Below the pieces are notes generated by a model. It made no database searches and was not told the origin of the DNA. It saw only the letters and a list, made by a program, of their open reading frames with translations. Position numbers and translations under genes: made by a program. DNA of 64,000 nt, from positions 1,426,001-1,490,000 of the forward strand of contig NZ_JACHYH010000001.1 of assembly GCF_014192715.1 (NCBI RefSeq). Reading direction: 5' to 3'. Below, piece by piece: positions 53,364 through 63,019 of this stretch. Source of the stretch: Luteibacter sp. Sphag1AF. Its GTDB lineage: Bacteria > Pseudomonadota > Gammaproteobacteria > Xanthomonadales > Rhodanobacteraceae. Position 1 is the stretch's first letter; each line of letters begins with the position of its first letter.

Positions 53364-53379
53364 TCAGCGGGAACCCGCC

Positions 53380-54222
53380 ATGTTGATCGCCCGACTTTTC
53401 TGCGCCAGCGCACTGGCCGCTGCATCCTTCGCCGCTTATGCAGGGCAGCCCGAGTGGACTCAACCCGAGGCCCCGTTCAAGGTCTACGGCAACACGTACT
53501 ACGTGGGTTCGCGCGGGTTATCCGCCATCCTCGTGACCTCACCGAAGGGGCATGTGCTGATCGACGCAACGGAAGACGTCAATGCCCCCATGATCGAGGC
53601 GAACGTGCGCGCGCTCGGCTTCAAGGTGGAAGACATCCGCGTGATCCTCAACTCGCACGCACACGCTGATCATGCAGGCGCCATTGCGGCGATTGCCCGC
53701 GACAGTGGTGCCGAAGTGCGCGCCAGCCCCGCCAGCGCCCATGCACTGCGCCTCGGCGGCAACGACCCGAATGATCCTCAATTCGGTGAGGCACCGCTGT
53801 TTCCACCTGTGAAAGAGGTGGACGAACTCAGCCCGGGCGAAACCGTGCATGTGGGCGATCTTGCCCTGACCTCGCATGCGACGCCGGGACACACGCTCGG
53901 TGGCACCACCTGGACGTGGCGCTCGTGCGAAGGAGAGCGTTGCCTGAACATCGTTTACGGCGACAGCCTCACGCCCTTCTCGAAGGACGGCTATCGCTTC
54001 TCGGCAGACGCGAAGAAGCTGGCCGCCTATCGCAAGGGAATTGAAACGGTTTCTAACCTGCCTTGCGACATTCTCATCACGGCCCATCCCGACGTGGTCG
54101 ATCTGATGAGCAAGGTGGACGCGCACGCATCGCTGGAAGACAAGCATGCCTGCCAGGCTTATGCCGTCTGGGCCACGGGCAAGCTGGATGCGCGACTCGC
54201 GAAGGAGCGCGCCGCCCACTGA
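53380..54222 (+). CDS. Subclass B3 metallo-beta-lactamase, L1-like
   Basis: A 280-aa periplasmic zinc hydrolase with a signal peptide (1-20, AYAG). Both zinc sites are complete: His93, His95, Asp97 and His98 in NSHAHADHAG, His171 in PGHTLGGTTW and His236 in LITAHPDVV. EWTQPEAPFKVYGNTYYVG, the ASPASA stretch and YGDSLTP resemble Stenotrophomonas L1 and other environmental B3 enzymes, which hydrolyse penicillins, cephalosporins and carbapenems. Cys189 and Cys229 frame a possible disulfide, as in other B3 enzymes. No AmpR-type regulator or mobile element is adjacent, which suggests an intrinsic chromosomal gene. Activity is predicted, not shown. Confidence 0.88.
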   Translation: MLIARLFCASALAAASFAAYAGQPEWTQPEAPFKVYGNTYYVGSRGLSAILVTSPKGHVLIDATEDVNAPMIEANVRALGFKVEDIRVILNSHAHADHAGAIAAIARDSGAEVRASPASAHALRLGGNDPNDPQFGEAPLFPPVKEVDELSPGETVHVGDLALTSHATPGHTLGGTTWTWRSCEGERCLNIVYGDSLTPFSKDGYRFSADAKKLAAYRKGIETVSNLPCDILITAHPDVVDLMSKVDAHASLEDKHACQAYAVWATGKLDARLAKERAAH

Positions 54223-54234
54223 GGCCAGCGTGCG

Positions 54235-55125
54235 TTACGACGCCAGCATCCTGCCGATGCGGGCGTCTTTCTCGGCCCACAGCTCGTTGACCCACAGCTG
54301 GAAGCGCTCGCGGAAGGCGGCGTCGCCTTCGTAATCGCCACGTAGCTCAGCGAGCAGCGGCAACTGCCGCACGTGCACGCGGATCTCGCGGATGCGTCCG
54401 GCGATGAGGTCCATCATGCTTCCCGGCCCCTGCGGATACACGATGGTCACGTCCAGCAGGGAGCGCATGGCATCGCCCATCGCATCCATCACGAAGGCAA
54501 CGCCGCCTGCTTTCGGGCGCAGCAGATGGGTGTACGGCGACTTCTGGGCGGCGTGCTTGGCGGGCGTGAAACGGGTGCCTTCGGTGAAGTTCATCACTGA
54601 CACCGGCACGCTGCGGAATTTTTCACAGGCCCGGCGCGTGGCTTCGCGATCTTTACCGCGCAACTCCGGATGAGCTTCCAGCTTTTCCCGCGAGTAGCGC
54701 TTCATGAACGGGAAATCCAGAGCCCACCATGCCGGTCCCAGGAGCGGAACCCAGATCAGTTCGCTTTTGAGGAAGAAGCGGAAAAACGGAATGCGCCGGT
54801 TGAACAGCTTCTGCAAAACGGGGATGTCCACCCAGCTCTGGTGATTGCAGATGACGAGAAAGTTCTCCCGGCTTTGCAGGTGCTCAAGGCCGTCCACCCG
54901 CCACTGGATGCGGGTGAACACGTCGAACAGCTTCGAATTTCTGGCGATCCAGCTTTCTGCCAACGCCACCAGTCCCCGCGTGCACAGCTGTCGGACGGCC
55001 CGGATCGGGACGATCAGCTTCACAAAAGTAAGCGCGAACAACGGCGTGATATGGCAGACGATGTTCAGGGCCAGCAGGAGGCAGACCAGCGGAATGCGCA
55101 AAAAGGCAGGAAGTGAAGCGAACAT
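54235..55125 (-). CDS. Lysophospholipid acyltransferase (PlsC superfamily, YihG-like)
   Basis: A ~296-aa inner-membrane acyltransferase. An N-terminal hydrophobic segment (about 5-40) precedes the catalytic NHQSWVD (HX4D) motif, FFLKSELIWVPLLGPAWWALDF, and FTEGTRFTP, the glycerol-phosphate binding EGTR motif. Its length and the PKAGGVAFVMDAMG region resemble E. coli YihG, a second 1-acylglycerol-3-phosphate acyltransferase. The ATG at 55125 is used; a TTG eight codons upstream is possible. Confidence 0.88.
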   Translation of the reverse strand: MFASLPAFLRIPLVCLLLALNIVCHITPLFALTFVKLIVPIRAVRQLCTRGLVALAESWIARNSKLFDVFTRIQWRVDGLEHLQSRENFLVICNHQSWVDIPVLQKLFNRRIPFFRFFLKSELIWVPLLGPAWWALDFPFMKRYSREKLEAHPELRGKDREATRRACEKFRSVPVSVMNFTEGTRFTPAKHAAQKSPYTHLLRPKAGGVAFVMDAMGDAMRSLLDVTIVYPQGPGSMMDLIAGRIREIRVHVRQLPLLAELRGDYEGDAAFRERFQLWVNELWAEKDARIGRMLAS

Positions 55126-55257
55126 GCGAGGCCAGAAATAGGGATGCAAGGCCCAAAGACTAACGGGTTGACGGCCCGAAGCGACAGCCCTGACGCCAAA
55201 GCGGGCGGGTCGTGACGACCCGCCCGCTGATGGTTGACGCTTCAGGCGTGTGCCCGG

Positions 55258-57168
55258 TCAGAGTCCCGCTTTCAGGAACTGAGCATAGTTACCCACATTC
55301 AGCGTGCCGATGCCGGCGCCCGGCTCATAGCCGCCCTTGCCGTGATAGAACCAGTTGTCGCCTGCCTTGATGTCAGTAAACGGCGAGTATTTGCCGTACC
55401 TGACCGTGTCAGTAAGCAGATACAGCTGGGGATTCCAGAAACCGATCCGGTGTCCCGAGTTTTGCTTCAACAGGGCGGCCACGCCGTTGAGCTGCGGTGC
55501 CACGAAGCTGGTACCGCCCTCGCCTGTCACCACGCCATCCTCCGCGTCGGTGCTGGAAATGAGCAGATAACCGGTTTCAGGATCGGCGTTGAATGCGATG
55601 TCGGGCACGTTGCGGCCGGCAAAATTCGCCTTCAGGTTCAACAGGGTCAGCGGGGTCGTCTGGGTGTAACCCTCAAGGCTCTGGCTGGGGTTTTGGGCGA
55701 CCAGCGATTGCCCGGGCTCACTCTTGCGGATGCCTGGGGTGAAGAGCTGATAAAGCGGCGTTGGCCAGAACACGCTGACGCCGCCGCCACCGCCGACGGA
55801 AAACAGGTCGTACACGCCCGGGCGTACCTTGTCCAGGTAGGTTTGCAGGTAGTCCCAGCCCCAGACCTGCTCCTGGTCGATCGACGCCGTGGGGCCGCCG
55901 GAGAAGCTGAAGGTAAACGGCACGGTCGTGCCACCCGCTGCCGTGATAAACGGATCAGCGGCTGGCGCGTCCACAGTCAGCGGTGCGCTGAAGGCCGTGT
56001 TGCCCAGGTCACGGACGGTGTCATAGGCGCCCGAATCGCCCGTCGCGGCGAACATCGAAATGCCCTGAGCGGCAGCTTCAAGGAAGACCTGGTGGAACGC
56101 GACGAGCTCACCCGTGTAGTCGCCACCGCTCAACGGTGAGTCGAAGTAGAACTCTTCCGGTTCACCCCAGCTGACCGAAATGCTGTCGGCGATGTTTTCC
56201 GACACGGCCTGATAGAACGCACTAAGGAAACCGCCGCTGGTGTTCGGTGCGTCGTACACGCGAAGGTCGGCGAACGGTGCAAGACCGCCGGACTGCTCAA
56301 CGTCCAGCGATGTTTCACCGCTGCCCGCATCTGAACTGATCACGCCACCGCCATCCACATGGATCTGGGTGATGCGGTTGGGCTTGGTCTGCAAGCCGAT
56401 GAGTGACCAGTAGTCGTACGCGTCCTGCGGAATGAAGCCCGCCAGAGTCACGATGCCGATGGTGGAGCCCTTGCCGTTGATACCGGCCTTGTACAGCGGG
56501 TTGATGTTGTAGAAATTCGCCACGTCGCCCACGGTGTACTCACCGGGCGTGTTGGTGGCTGTACTGCCCGACGCCGTTGTGAGCGTGGCAATGGCAGGTG
56601 CGGAACTGAGCGTGCCGGCCTTGTTGCTGTTGACGCGATGGGAAAGATACCTCGGCTCGTTGCTCAGGCCCGCCGCTACAACCAGCGTGCCGGACAGCGC
56701 TACCGGAAGCACGGGATGCTTGCTGGGCCGATGGAAACGATGGCCGTCGCGCTCGTAGTCATGCACCGGGGTCTGGAATGCGGTGGTGAACTGGCCCAGC
56801 GTGCCGGTGGCACGAATAGCCAGATGGCTGGGCAGCACTTCCACCTGCGTGATGCCGTTCTTCTGGAGGAACTGGCTAATTTGCTTCAGGTCATTGTCGC
56901 TGGGCCCGAAGCGCGATGCGAACTGTGCCGTCGACAGGAAATGTCCGTATTGCGGACTGCCCGGCGTAGCGGTCTGATAAACGAATTGCTCCAGTGCCTC
57001 GGGGTGCTGAACTTTCAGCACCAGCGTCACGTTAAGCGTCTGCGTCGGATCGGCCGAACCAAGATCTACCGTGGGACCTTTATCGCGCGCCGCAGCGGCG
57101 AAAGAGAACGACAACAGAACGGCCGTAAGGGCAGCCGCCAGAGCATGACGACGGAAGTTCGCGAGCAT
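55258..57168 (-). CDS. Secreted serine-carboxyl peptidase, family S53 (kumamolisin/xanthomonalisin-like)
   Basis: A 636-aa acid-active endopeptidase precursor: signal peptide to about residue 27, an activation propeptide to about 208, then the catalytic domain beginning GEYTVGDVANFYNI. The S53 catalytic set is complete: Glu285 and Asp289 in GETSLDVEQSGG, Asp378 in AATGDSGA and Ser554 in GGTSFVAPQ. The C-terminal calcium-binding loop SPFTDIKAGDNWF...GGYEPGAG is present. The start at 57168 has GGAG about ten bases upstream. It stands alone; likely used for extracellular protein degradation. Confidence 0.93.
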   Translation of the reverse strand: MLANFRRHALAAALTAVLLSFSFAAAARDKGPTVDLGSADPTQTLNVTLVLKVQHPEALEQFVYQTATPGSPQYGHFLSTAQFASRFGPSDNDLKQISQFLQKNGITQVEVLPSHLAIRATGTLGQFTTAFQTPVHDYERDGHRFHRPSKHPVLPVALSGTLVVAAGLSNEPRYLSHRVNSNKAGTLSSAPAIATLTTASGSTATNTPGEYTVGDVANFYNINPLYKAGINGKGSTIGIVTLAGFIPQDAYDYWSLIGLQTKPNRITQIHVDGGGVISSDAGSGETSLDVEQSGGLAPFADLRVYDAPNTSGGFLSAFYQAVSENIADSISVSWGEPEEFYFDSPLSGGDYTGELVAFHQVFLEAAAQGISMFAATGDSGAYDTVRDLGNTAFSAPLTVDAPAADPFITAAGGTTVPFTFSFSGGPTASIDQEQVWGWDYLQTYLDKVRPGVYDLFSVGGGGGVSVFWPTPLYQLFTPGIRKSEPGQSLVAQNPSQSLEGYTQTTPLTLLNLKANFAGRNVPDIAFNADPETGYLLISSTDAEDGVVTGEGGTSFVAPQLNGVAALLKQNSGHRIGFWNPQLYLLTDTVRYGKYSPFTDIKAGDNWFYHGKGGYEPGAGIGTLNVGNYAQFLKAGL

Positions 57169-57414
57169 GAAAGTTTCTCCCATGAAGGTGATCGCGACAG
57201 CGCGGGACCCCCTGTTCATCGGGCGCTGGCCACCTGCAAGCTATCTCGCGAGTCTCCGCGATGGAAGAGTCTGGGTGTGTCGTAAGTATCTGCGCCGAAA
57301 GCGATTTATCTTGCGCAACTGAGCCGTGATGCGGCTTGCCGAAGCCGGGTGTCTCATGGGTGTTACAGGGGCCGGCGTGTGCTTAGGAAAAATTCTTACG
57401 TCGGCAAAGGTGCT

Positions 57415-59964
57415 TCACGACGTTGCATCCGCCTGCCCTGCCTGAAACGTGAGCGATTCGAGGCTCTGGCGCACGTCATCAAAACCTTCCCATGGATCGG
57501 CGCGAAGGCGCGCCAATCGCTTCGGTAGCGTATGGATGTTGAATGCGCTGCCGCTCTTGATCTTGTCCAGCTCTTCCCATCGCAGCGGCACCGATGCGGG
57601 CGCACCAGCACGTGCGCGCAAAGAGTACGACGCCACGCTGGTGGCGCCGCGCCCGTTACGCAGGTAATCCAGATAGATCTTTCCGTTGCGCAGTCGTTTG
57701 GCAGATGTCGCCACGAATTCGAGCGGGTGCATGCCCGCCAGGGCTTCGGCGAAGCCCCGCGCGAATGACTTCACCAGGTCCCACGGCGATCCCGGATTCA
57801 AAGGCACGACCACATGCAAGCCCTTTCCGCCCGTGGTGCGAACGAACGATACGAGACCGATGGCAGTAAGCAGCGTGCGTACTTGTCTGGCCGCAGCAAC
57901 CACACGGGCCCAGCTCACGCCTTCGCCAGGATCGAGATCGAAGACGATGCGATCCGCGATGTCCGGTGTTGCAACGGTGGAACCCCACGGATGGAACTCG
58001 ATGGCACCAAACTGCACGAGCTCGATCACGCTTTCTTCGTTCTTCGGATAGAGCCATGTTGCGGTAGCGCCTGTTTCTTCCTTTATTTTCGCTGCCCCTG
58101 CGTACTCCAGGCCTGCGATCAGATGCTTCTGAAAAAAGCAGTGCTCGCCGATGCCGCCCGGACAACGGATGGTCGACGTCGGACGATTCACGATGCCGGG
58201 AAGCAGCCACGGCATCACAGTGTGGTAGTAGTCGGCAACCTGTTGCTTGGTGATGTTGTCTTCGGGAAAGACCACGCGGTCGGGATGGGTGATGACAACC
58301 GGTGAGCGCGTTTTTCCCTTATTTTTGGCGATTTTTCGGGGAGTATCTGGCATGGGTTCGTTTCCTCGAAGGTCCATGGGGCGCTTGTCCATCCGCAGCG
58401 TCTTGAGGCTGGGCTGGCGCAGAAGACCATGGTTGCCGATGCCCCGGAACCACACTTCCGCCACCGTCGTCGGCTTGATCCAGAGCGCGCCTTTCAGCAA
58501 CGGGTCGATGTTGTTGAGGCGGATGGGTGGCTCGCGCGTACCTTTCGTGGCGAGTGTTTCGCCGAGCTGTTTCAATTGTCCGTCTGTGAAACCTGTGCCG
58601 ACGCGGCCCATGTAAGTCCACTGGTCGCCTTCACCGGGCCGCCCCAGAAGCAACGAGCCGAACGCCAGTCGCGCCCCTTTGGCGGGCGTGTAACCGATCA
58701 CGGCAAATTCGTCGCTTTGCAGCCGCTTGATCTTCAGCCAGTCCTCGCTGCGTCCGGCGCGATAGCCGGAATCCACCCGCTTGGACATGATGCCTTCGAG
58801 CTGCTGGTCCATCGCCATTTGAAAGACGGCGTCGCCATCGTTCAGATGATGGTCGCTGAAGCCCAGATGCGCGGGCGTGTGTTCCACGACGCGCTTCAGT
58901 AGCGCCTTGCGGTCGAGCAAGCTCGCGCGTGTGAGGTCGTAACCAAGCAGCGCGGGCATATCGAACAGCATGTAGACCAGCGGTGCCTGCGCCTCGCCAG
59001 ACAACGTGCGCTGCAATGCGTTGAAATCGCTGCGGCCATGGCTGTCCAGTGCAATCAGCTCGCCGTCCAGACGGGCCGAATCCAGCTTCAGGTCACGGAT
59101 CGCACTCGTGATTTCCGGCACTTTGTCGTTCCACGCAAGGCCATTGCGCGACCACAGGGTCACCTCGCCGTCGGTGATGGAAGCAAGCAGGCGGTAGCCA
59201 TCCCATTTCACTTCGTGCAACCAGTTCGGGCCGTTGGGCGGTGTGTCGTGCAGCTTCGCCAGTTCCGGTGCAAAGAATCCGGATGGTACGTCCGCTCCGC
59301 GAGCACCCTGCATGGCCGCCAGTGCCTTGCGCATACTAGCCGCAGATGCCCGGCGTTTGACGGGCCTCGTTGGTCGTCGCGCCACGGAGAGCTTGCTGGC
59401 CGCCTTCTTTTCGTTGGGCGTGCGTGCGGCCTTGCGTGTGCTGCGCACCATCGTTGCGTCCAGCAGATCGTCAGCCTCGACGTCGCTGGCCCAGGCATCC
59501 GCATCCTTGATGAGAAACCATGCAGGCTGGCGCTCTTTTTTACCGCTGCGCACCAGATGCCAGCCGCCCTTCAGCCGTTGCCCGTCCAGGTGGAAATGCA
59601 GGTGGCCTTTGCGAAGTTGAGCCTCTGCGTCGCCCTGTGTGGACCAGACGCCGCGATCAAACAGATCAACATGACCCTTGCCGTAGCCTTCTTCGATATC
59701 GCCTTCAAAGTCGGCATAAGCCACCGGATGGTCTTCCACTTCCACGGCGAGCCGCTTGACCGTGGGATCGAAACTGGGGCCCTTGGGAACGGCCCAACTG
59801 CGCAGCGTGTCACCCACTTGCAGACGAAAATCGAAATGACGTCGACTGGCGTGATGCAGTTGCACCACGAAGATGGCGCGCGCAGCGGCCGGTGCCGGAT
59901 GGTCGGGCGCGGGCTCCCGGGTACGGCTGAAGTCACGCTTTCGGCGGTAGTTGGCCAGCGTCAT
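57415..59964 (-). CDS. ligD: Multifunctional DNA ligase D (nuclease-ligase-polymerase)
   Basis: Bacterial non-homologous end-joining enzyme, 849 aa, with domains ordered as in Pseudomonas LigD. The 3'-phosphoesterase domain (about 1-165) carries QLHHASRRHFDFRL. The ATP-dependent ligase (about 225-525) has the adenylated Lys253 in EVKWDGYR and the later SKRVDSGYRAGRSEDWLKIK motif. The primase-like polymerase (about 560-840) has VFDLDPGEG and VRTTGGKGLHVVVPL. A Lys/Arg-rich linker joins the first two. Ku, its normal partner, is not in the window. The ATG at 59964 is clear; copA is divergent 128 bp away. Confidence 0.95.
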   Translation of the reverse strand: MTLANYRRKRDFSRTREPAPDHPAPAAARAIFVVQLHHASRRHFDFRLQVGDTLRSWAVPKGPSFDPTVKRLAVEVEDHPVAYADFEGDIEEGYGKGHVDLFDRGVWSTQGDAEAQLRKGHLHFHLDGQRLKGGWHLVRSGKKERQPAWFLIKDADAWASDVEADDLLDATMVRSTRKAARTPNEKKAASKLSVARRPTRPVKRRASAASMRKALAAMQGARGADVPSGFFAPELAKLHDTPPNGPNWLHEVKWDGYRLLASITDGEVTLWSRNGLAWNDKVPEITSAIRDLKLDSARLDGELIALDSHGRSDFNALQRTLSGEAQAPLVYMLFDMPALLGYDLTRASLLDRKALLKRVVEHTPAHLGFSDHHLNDGDAVFQMAMDQQLEGIMSKRVDSGYRAGRSEDWLKIKRLQSDEFAVIGYTPAKGARLAFGSLLLGRPGEGDQWTYMGRVGTGFTDGQLKQLGETLATKGTREPPIRLNNIDPLLKGALWIKPTTVAEVWFRGIGNHGLLRQPSLKTLRMDKRPMDLRGNEPMPDTPRKIAKNKGKTRSPVVITHPDRVVFPEDNITKQQVADYYHTVMPWLLPGIVNRPTSTIRCPGGIGEHCFFQKHLIAGLEYAGAAKIKEETGATATWLYPKNEESVIELVQFGAIEFHPWGSTVATPDIADRIVFDLDPGEGVSWARVVAAARQVRTLLTAIGLVSFVRTTGGKGLHVVVPLNPGSPWDLVKSFARGFAEALAGMHPLEFVATSAKRLRNGKIYLDYLRNGRGATSVASYSLRARAGAPASVPLRWEELDKIKSGSAFNIHTLPKRLARLRADPWEGFDDVRQSLESLTFQAGQADATS

Positions 59965-60092
59965 GCACTATCCATCGCACTGCACAGGTGAAGCCGCGGT
60001 CGAGGTCGCGCAGGCCGCATGAACCCTGCTCCACCTTGAGCCGTCACCATGGCGCCCGGTAACCTGCCGGGCCGAGCACACACGGACGCGCC

Positions 60093-61766
60093 ATGTCTTC
60101 CCATCCCAGCGATCTGGATATTTCCCGCCGGCGTTTTGTCCGGGGCCTGGCCGTGGGCGGACTGGTGCTGGGCGCAGGCCTGGGGCGCGCGGGAAACAGC
60201 ATCGCCCAGGTTCGCCCCATTGCTGGCGAAACCCCCGGAAGTATCGAATACGCCATCGACATCGTGGAGGCGCCGGTCAACTACACCGGCAAGGCGCGTC
60301 GCGCAGTCACCGTAAACGGCGGTGTGCCCGGCCCACTGCTGCGCTGGAAAGAAGGCACGCCCGTCACCATCCGCGTGACCAATCGCCTGAAAACCCCCAC
60401 ATCACTGCACTGGCACGGCATTCTTCTGCCCGCCGACCAGGATGGCGTACCCGGATTGAGCTTCGATGGCATCGCGCCCGGCGAGACCTTTACCTATCGG
60501 TTTCCCGTGCGTCAGTCGGGCACCTACTGGTACCACTCACACACGCGTTTTCAGGAACAAGTGGGACTGTACGGGCCGATCATCATTGATCCGGCTGGCG
60601 AAGAGCCGCATCCCGTGCAGCGTGACTACGTGCTGCTGCTGAGCGACTGGACAGACGAAGATCCCGAGCGGGTCTACAGCAAGCTGAAGACCCGCAGCGA
60701 CGTGTACAACTATGGCCAGCCGACGGTGGGCGACGTGGTACGCGACATTCGTGCCGATGGCGTGCGTGGCGCGATGGCGAAGCGTGGCATGTGGAACCGC
60801 ATGCGCATGAGTCCTACGGATCTGTCCGACGTATCCGGCGCCACGTACACGTATCTGATGAACGGAACGACGCCCCGGGGAAACTGGACGGGAGCGTTCA
60901 CTCCGGGCGAGAAGATCCGCCTGCGCGTCATCAATGGCTCGTCGTCCACCATCTTCGACCTGCGCGTTCCCGGCCTGAAAATGACGGTGATCGCCACGGA
61001 TGGACAGAACGTTGAACCGGTGGATGTTGACGAGATGCGCGTTGCCCCGGCGGAGACCTACGATGTGCTGGTCGAACCGGCTGAACACCGGGCATACACG
61101 ATCTTCGCCCAATCCATCGACCGCTCCGGCTTCGCGCGCGGCACGCTGTCGCCGGGCCACGGTATGACCGCTGCGGTGCCCGCGGTGGATGCGCGCGAAT
61201 GGCTCAGCATGGACGACATGATGGGTGCGATGGATGGCGACGGCCCGATGGCCCACCACGCGCGCACCGAGTACGGCGTGGGCGTGGATATGCGTGTGGA
61301 CATGCCACGCGTGAACCTGGATGACCCGGGCATCGGTTTGCGCGACAACGGCCGACGCGTTCTCACGTATGCCGACCTGCGCACGGTAGGCGGTCCACGC
61401 GATGCGCGGGCACCCACGCGGGACATCGAACTGCATCTCACCGGCAACATGGAGCGTTTCATGTGGTCGTTCGACGGCCAGAAGTTCTCCGAGGCCAAAC
61501 CGATTCACCTTCACCTCGGCGAGCGCGTGCGCTTCATTCTGGTGAACGACACCATGATGAATCATCCGATCCATCTGCACGGCATGTGGAGCGAGATGGA
61601 GTCGCCGGAAGGCGCTTTCCAGGTGCGCAAGCACACCATCAATGTGCAGCCGGCGCAGCGCATCACGTGGCTGGTGAGCGCGGATACGCCGGGGCGCTGG
61701 GCCTTTCATTGCCACATGCTCTACCACATGGAAGCGGGCATGTTTCGCGAAGTGGTGGTGTCGTGA
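60093..61766 (+). CDS. copA: Periplasmic multicopper oxidase CopA (copper resistance)
   Basis: A 557-aa three-cupredoxin oxidase exported by the Tat system (SRRRFVRGL, residues 11-19). All copper motifs are present: HWHG near residue 108, WYHSHTRFQEQ near 146, HPIHLHGMW and HCHMLYHMEAGMF at the C-terminus. A Met-rich insert (MDDMMGAMDGDGPM, about 372-385) is typical of CopA/PcoA and likely binds Cu(I). It oxidises or sequesters periplasmic copper. The copB start overlaps its stop (GTGA). No CopR/CopS two-component genes are in view. Confidence 0.94.
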   Translation: MSSHPSDLDISRRRFVRGLAVGGLVLGAGLGRAGNSIAQVRPIAGETPGSIEYAIDIVEAPVNYTGKARRAVTVNGGVPGPLLRWKEGTPVTIRVTNRLKTPTSLHWHGILLPADQDGVPGLSFDGIAPGETFTYRFPVRQSGTYWYHSHTRFQEQVGLYGPIIIDPAGEEPHPVQRDYVLLLSDWTDEDPERVYSKLKTRSDVYNYGQPTVGDVVRDIRADGVRGAMAKRGMWNRMRMSPTDLSDVSGATYTYLMNGTTPRGNWTGAFTPGEKIRLRVINGSSSTIFDLRVPGLKMTVIATDGQNVEPVDVDEMRVAPAETYDVLVEPAEHRAYTIFAQSIDRSGFARGTLSPGHGMTAAVPAVDAREWLSMDDMMGAMDGDGPMAHHARTEYGVGVDMRVDMPRVNLDDPGIGLRDNGRRVLTYADLRTVGGPRDARAPTRDIELHLTGNMERFMWSFDGQKFSEAKPIHLHLGERVRFILVNDTMMNHPIHLHGMWSEMESPEGAFQVRKHTINVQPAQRITWLVSADTPGRWAFHCHMLYHMEAGMFREVVVS

Positions 61767-62743
61767 GGACGTACGTTGCCGCCTTTGTCTTTCTGCTGGC
61801 TGGCACCGCACATGCGCAGGACAGCATGGCAGGCATGGACCACTCATCCATGTCGCACGGCATGGACATGCCCGCCGCCACACCGCCGCCGACGGACAAA
61901 GCCGGCGATGACCCGACGCCTGCGGACCCCGGCGGCATGGATCATTCGTCGATGAATCACGGCGCGATGGACGGCATGGACATGGACCACGCGCATATGG
62001 ATGGCATGTCGATGGGGCCCATGCAGGGCGGCTCTGCACCGGCCGATGCGCGCAATCCGGACTATTCCGACGGATTGCATCACGGTTCCATGCAAGCCAT
62101 GGACATGAACGATGCGGCGACGCGCGGCACGCTGATGATCGACCAGCTCGAAGCATGGAGTGGCCGCGACAGCCAGGGGCAGCGCTGGGAGGCGGAAGGC
62201 TGGTATGGCGGCGACGTCGACAAGCTGTGGATTCGCACGGAAGGCGAGCGCACGCGTGGCTCGCTGGATGAGGCAGACGTGGAGCTGCTTTGGAGCCACG
62301 CCGTTTCGACCTTCTGGGACACACAGCTGGGCGTTCGTCACGATACAGGCGAAGGCCCGGCTCGCCAGTGGGCAGCCTTTGGAATCAAAGGGTTGGCTCC
62401 GTACTGGTTTGAGCTGGAGGCGACGGCATATGCCGGGCCCTCGGGTCGTACGGCTGCTCGCTTCAAGGCGAGCTACGAACTGCTGTTCACCCAGCGGCTG
62501 ATTCTTGAGCCTGAGTTGGAGTTCAACGCCTATGGCAACGCAGACAGGGCACGCGCCACCGGTAGCGGGCTGTCTGACGCGCAACTGGGACTGCGGCTTC
62601 GCTACGAGTTTTCCCGCTCGTTCGCGCCGTACGTGGGGGTGAAAATCACCCATGACTTCGGTCAAACCGCGCGTTTCACGCGTGCCCGGGGTGACCGGAT
62701 CACCGATCTGCAATGGGTCGCCGGCCTTCGCCTCTGGTTCTGA
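61763..62743 (+). CDS. copB: Outer-membrane copper resistance protein CopB
   Basis: A 326-aa outer-membrane protein with a signal peptide (GTAHAQ, about residue 19). A Met/His/Asp-rich copper-binding region spans about 20-95 (repeats such as MDHSSM and MDGMDMDHAHMDGMSM), followed by the CopB barrel (WSGRDSQGQRWEAEGWYGGDVDKLW...) ending in LWF. The GTG at 61763 overlaps the copA TGA by four bases. An earlier open frame inside copA is not used. Functions with CopA in copper tolerance. Confidence 0.92.
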   Translation: MRTYVAAFVFLLAGTAHAQDSMAGMDHSSMSHGMDMPAATPPPTDKAGDDPTPADPGGMDHSSMNHGAMDGMDMDHAHMDGMSMGPMQGGSAPADARNPDYSDGLHHGSMQAMDMNDAATRGTLMIDQLEAWSGRDSQGQRWEAEGWYGGDVDKLWIRTEGERTRGSLDEADVELLWSHAVSTFWDTQLGVRHDTGEGPARQWAAFGIKGLAPYWFELEATAYAGPSGRTAARFKASYELLFTQRLILEPELEFNAYGNADRARATGSGLSDAQLGLRLRYEFSRSFAPYVGVKITHDFGQTARFTRARGDRITDLQWVAGLRLWF

Positions 62744-62810
62744 GTTCCCGTCCACCCGCGCATCATGGACGCCGTTGTAGAGTCGGCAGGCCAGTTCACA
62801 GGAGCCAGCC

Positions 62811-62957
62811 ATGACGAGCACAACGATGCCGCGCGTTCGACCCGGGGAAGAAACGACCGGGTCCGGTGATCCGTCTCATCGCGAACGGGAGCTGGCCGAT
62901 GAACCGGTGACGACCGGCTCGGGTGATCCGTCGCATGCACTGGACGAAGAAGAGTAG
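62811..62957 (+). CDS. Small acidic 48-residue protein with a repeated TTGSGDPSH motif
   Basis: ATG at 62811 with GGAG seven bases upstream opens a 48-codon frame. The nonapeptide TTGSGDPSH occurs twice, about 20 residues apart, joined by a charged stretch (RERELADEPV), and the protein ends ALDEEE. It has no hydrophobic segment and is probably disordered. Good ribosome site and G/C third positions support translation. No family recognised. It lies 67 bp after copB and might share its transcript. Confidence 0.6.
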   Translation: MTSTTMPRVRPGEETTGSGDPSHRERELADEPVTTGSGDPSHALDEEE

Positions 62958-63019
62958 ACGCATGCCGATGTTGCACTGATCCGTCCATCGTCAAACGACA
63001 CGACGAAAAGGAGTGCGCC

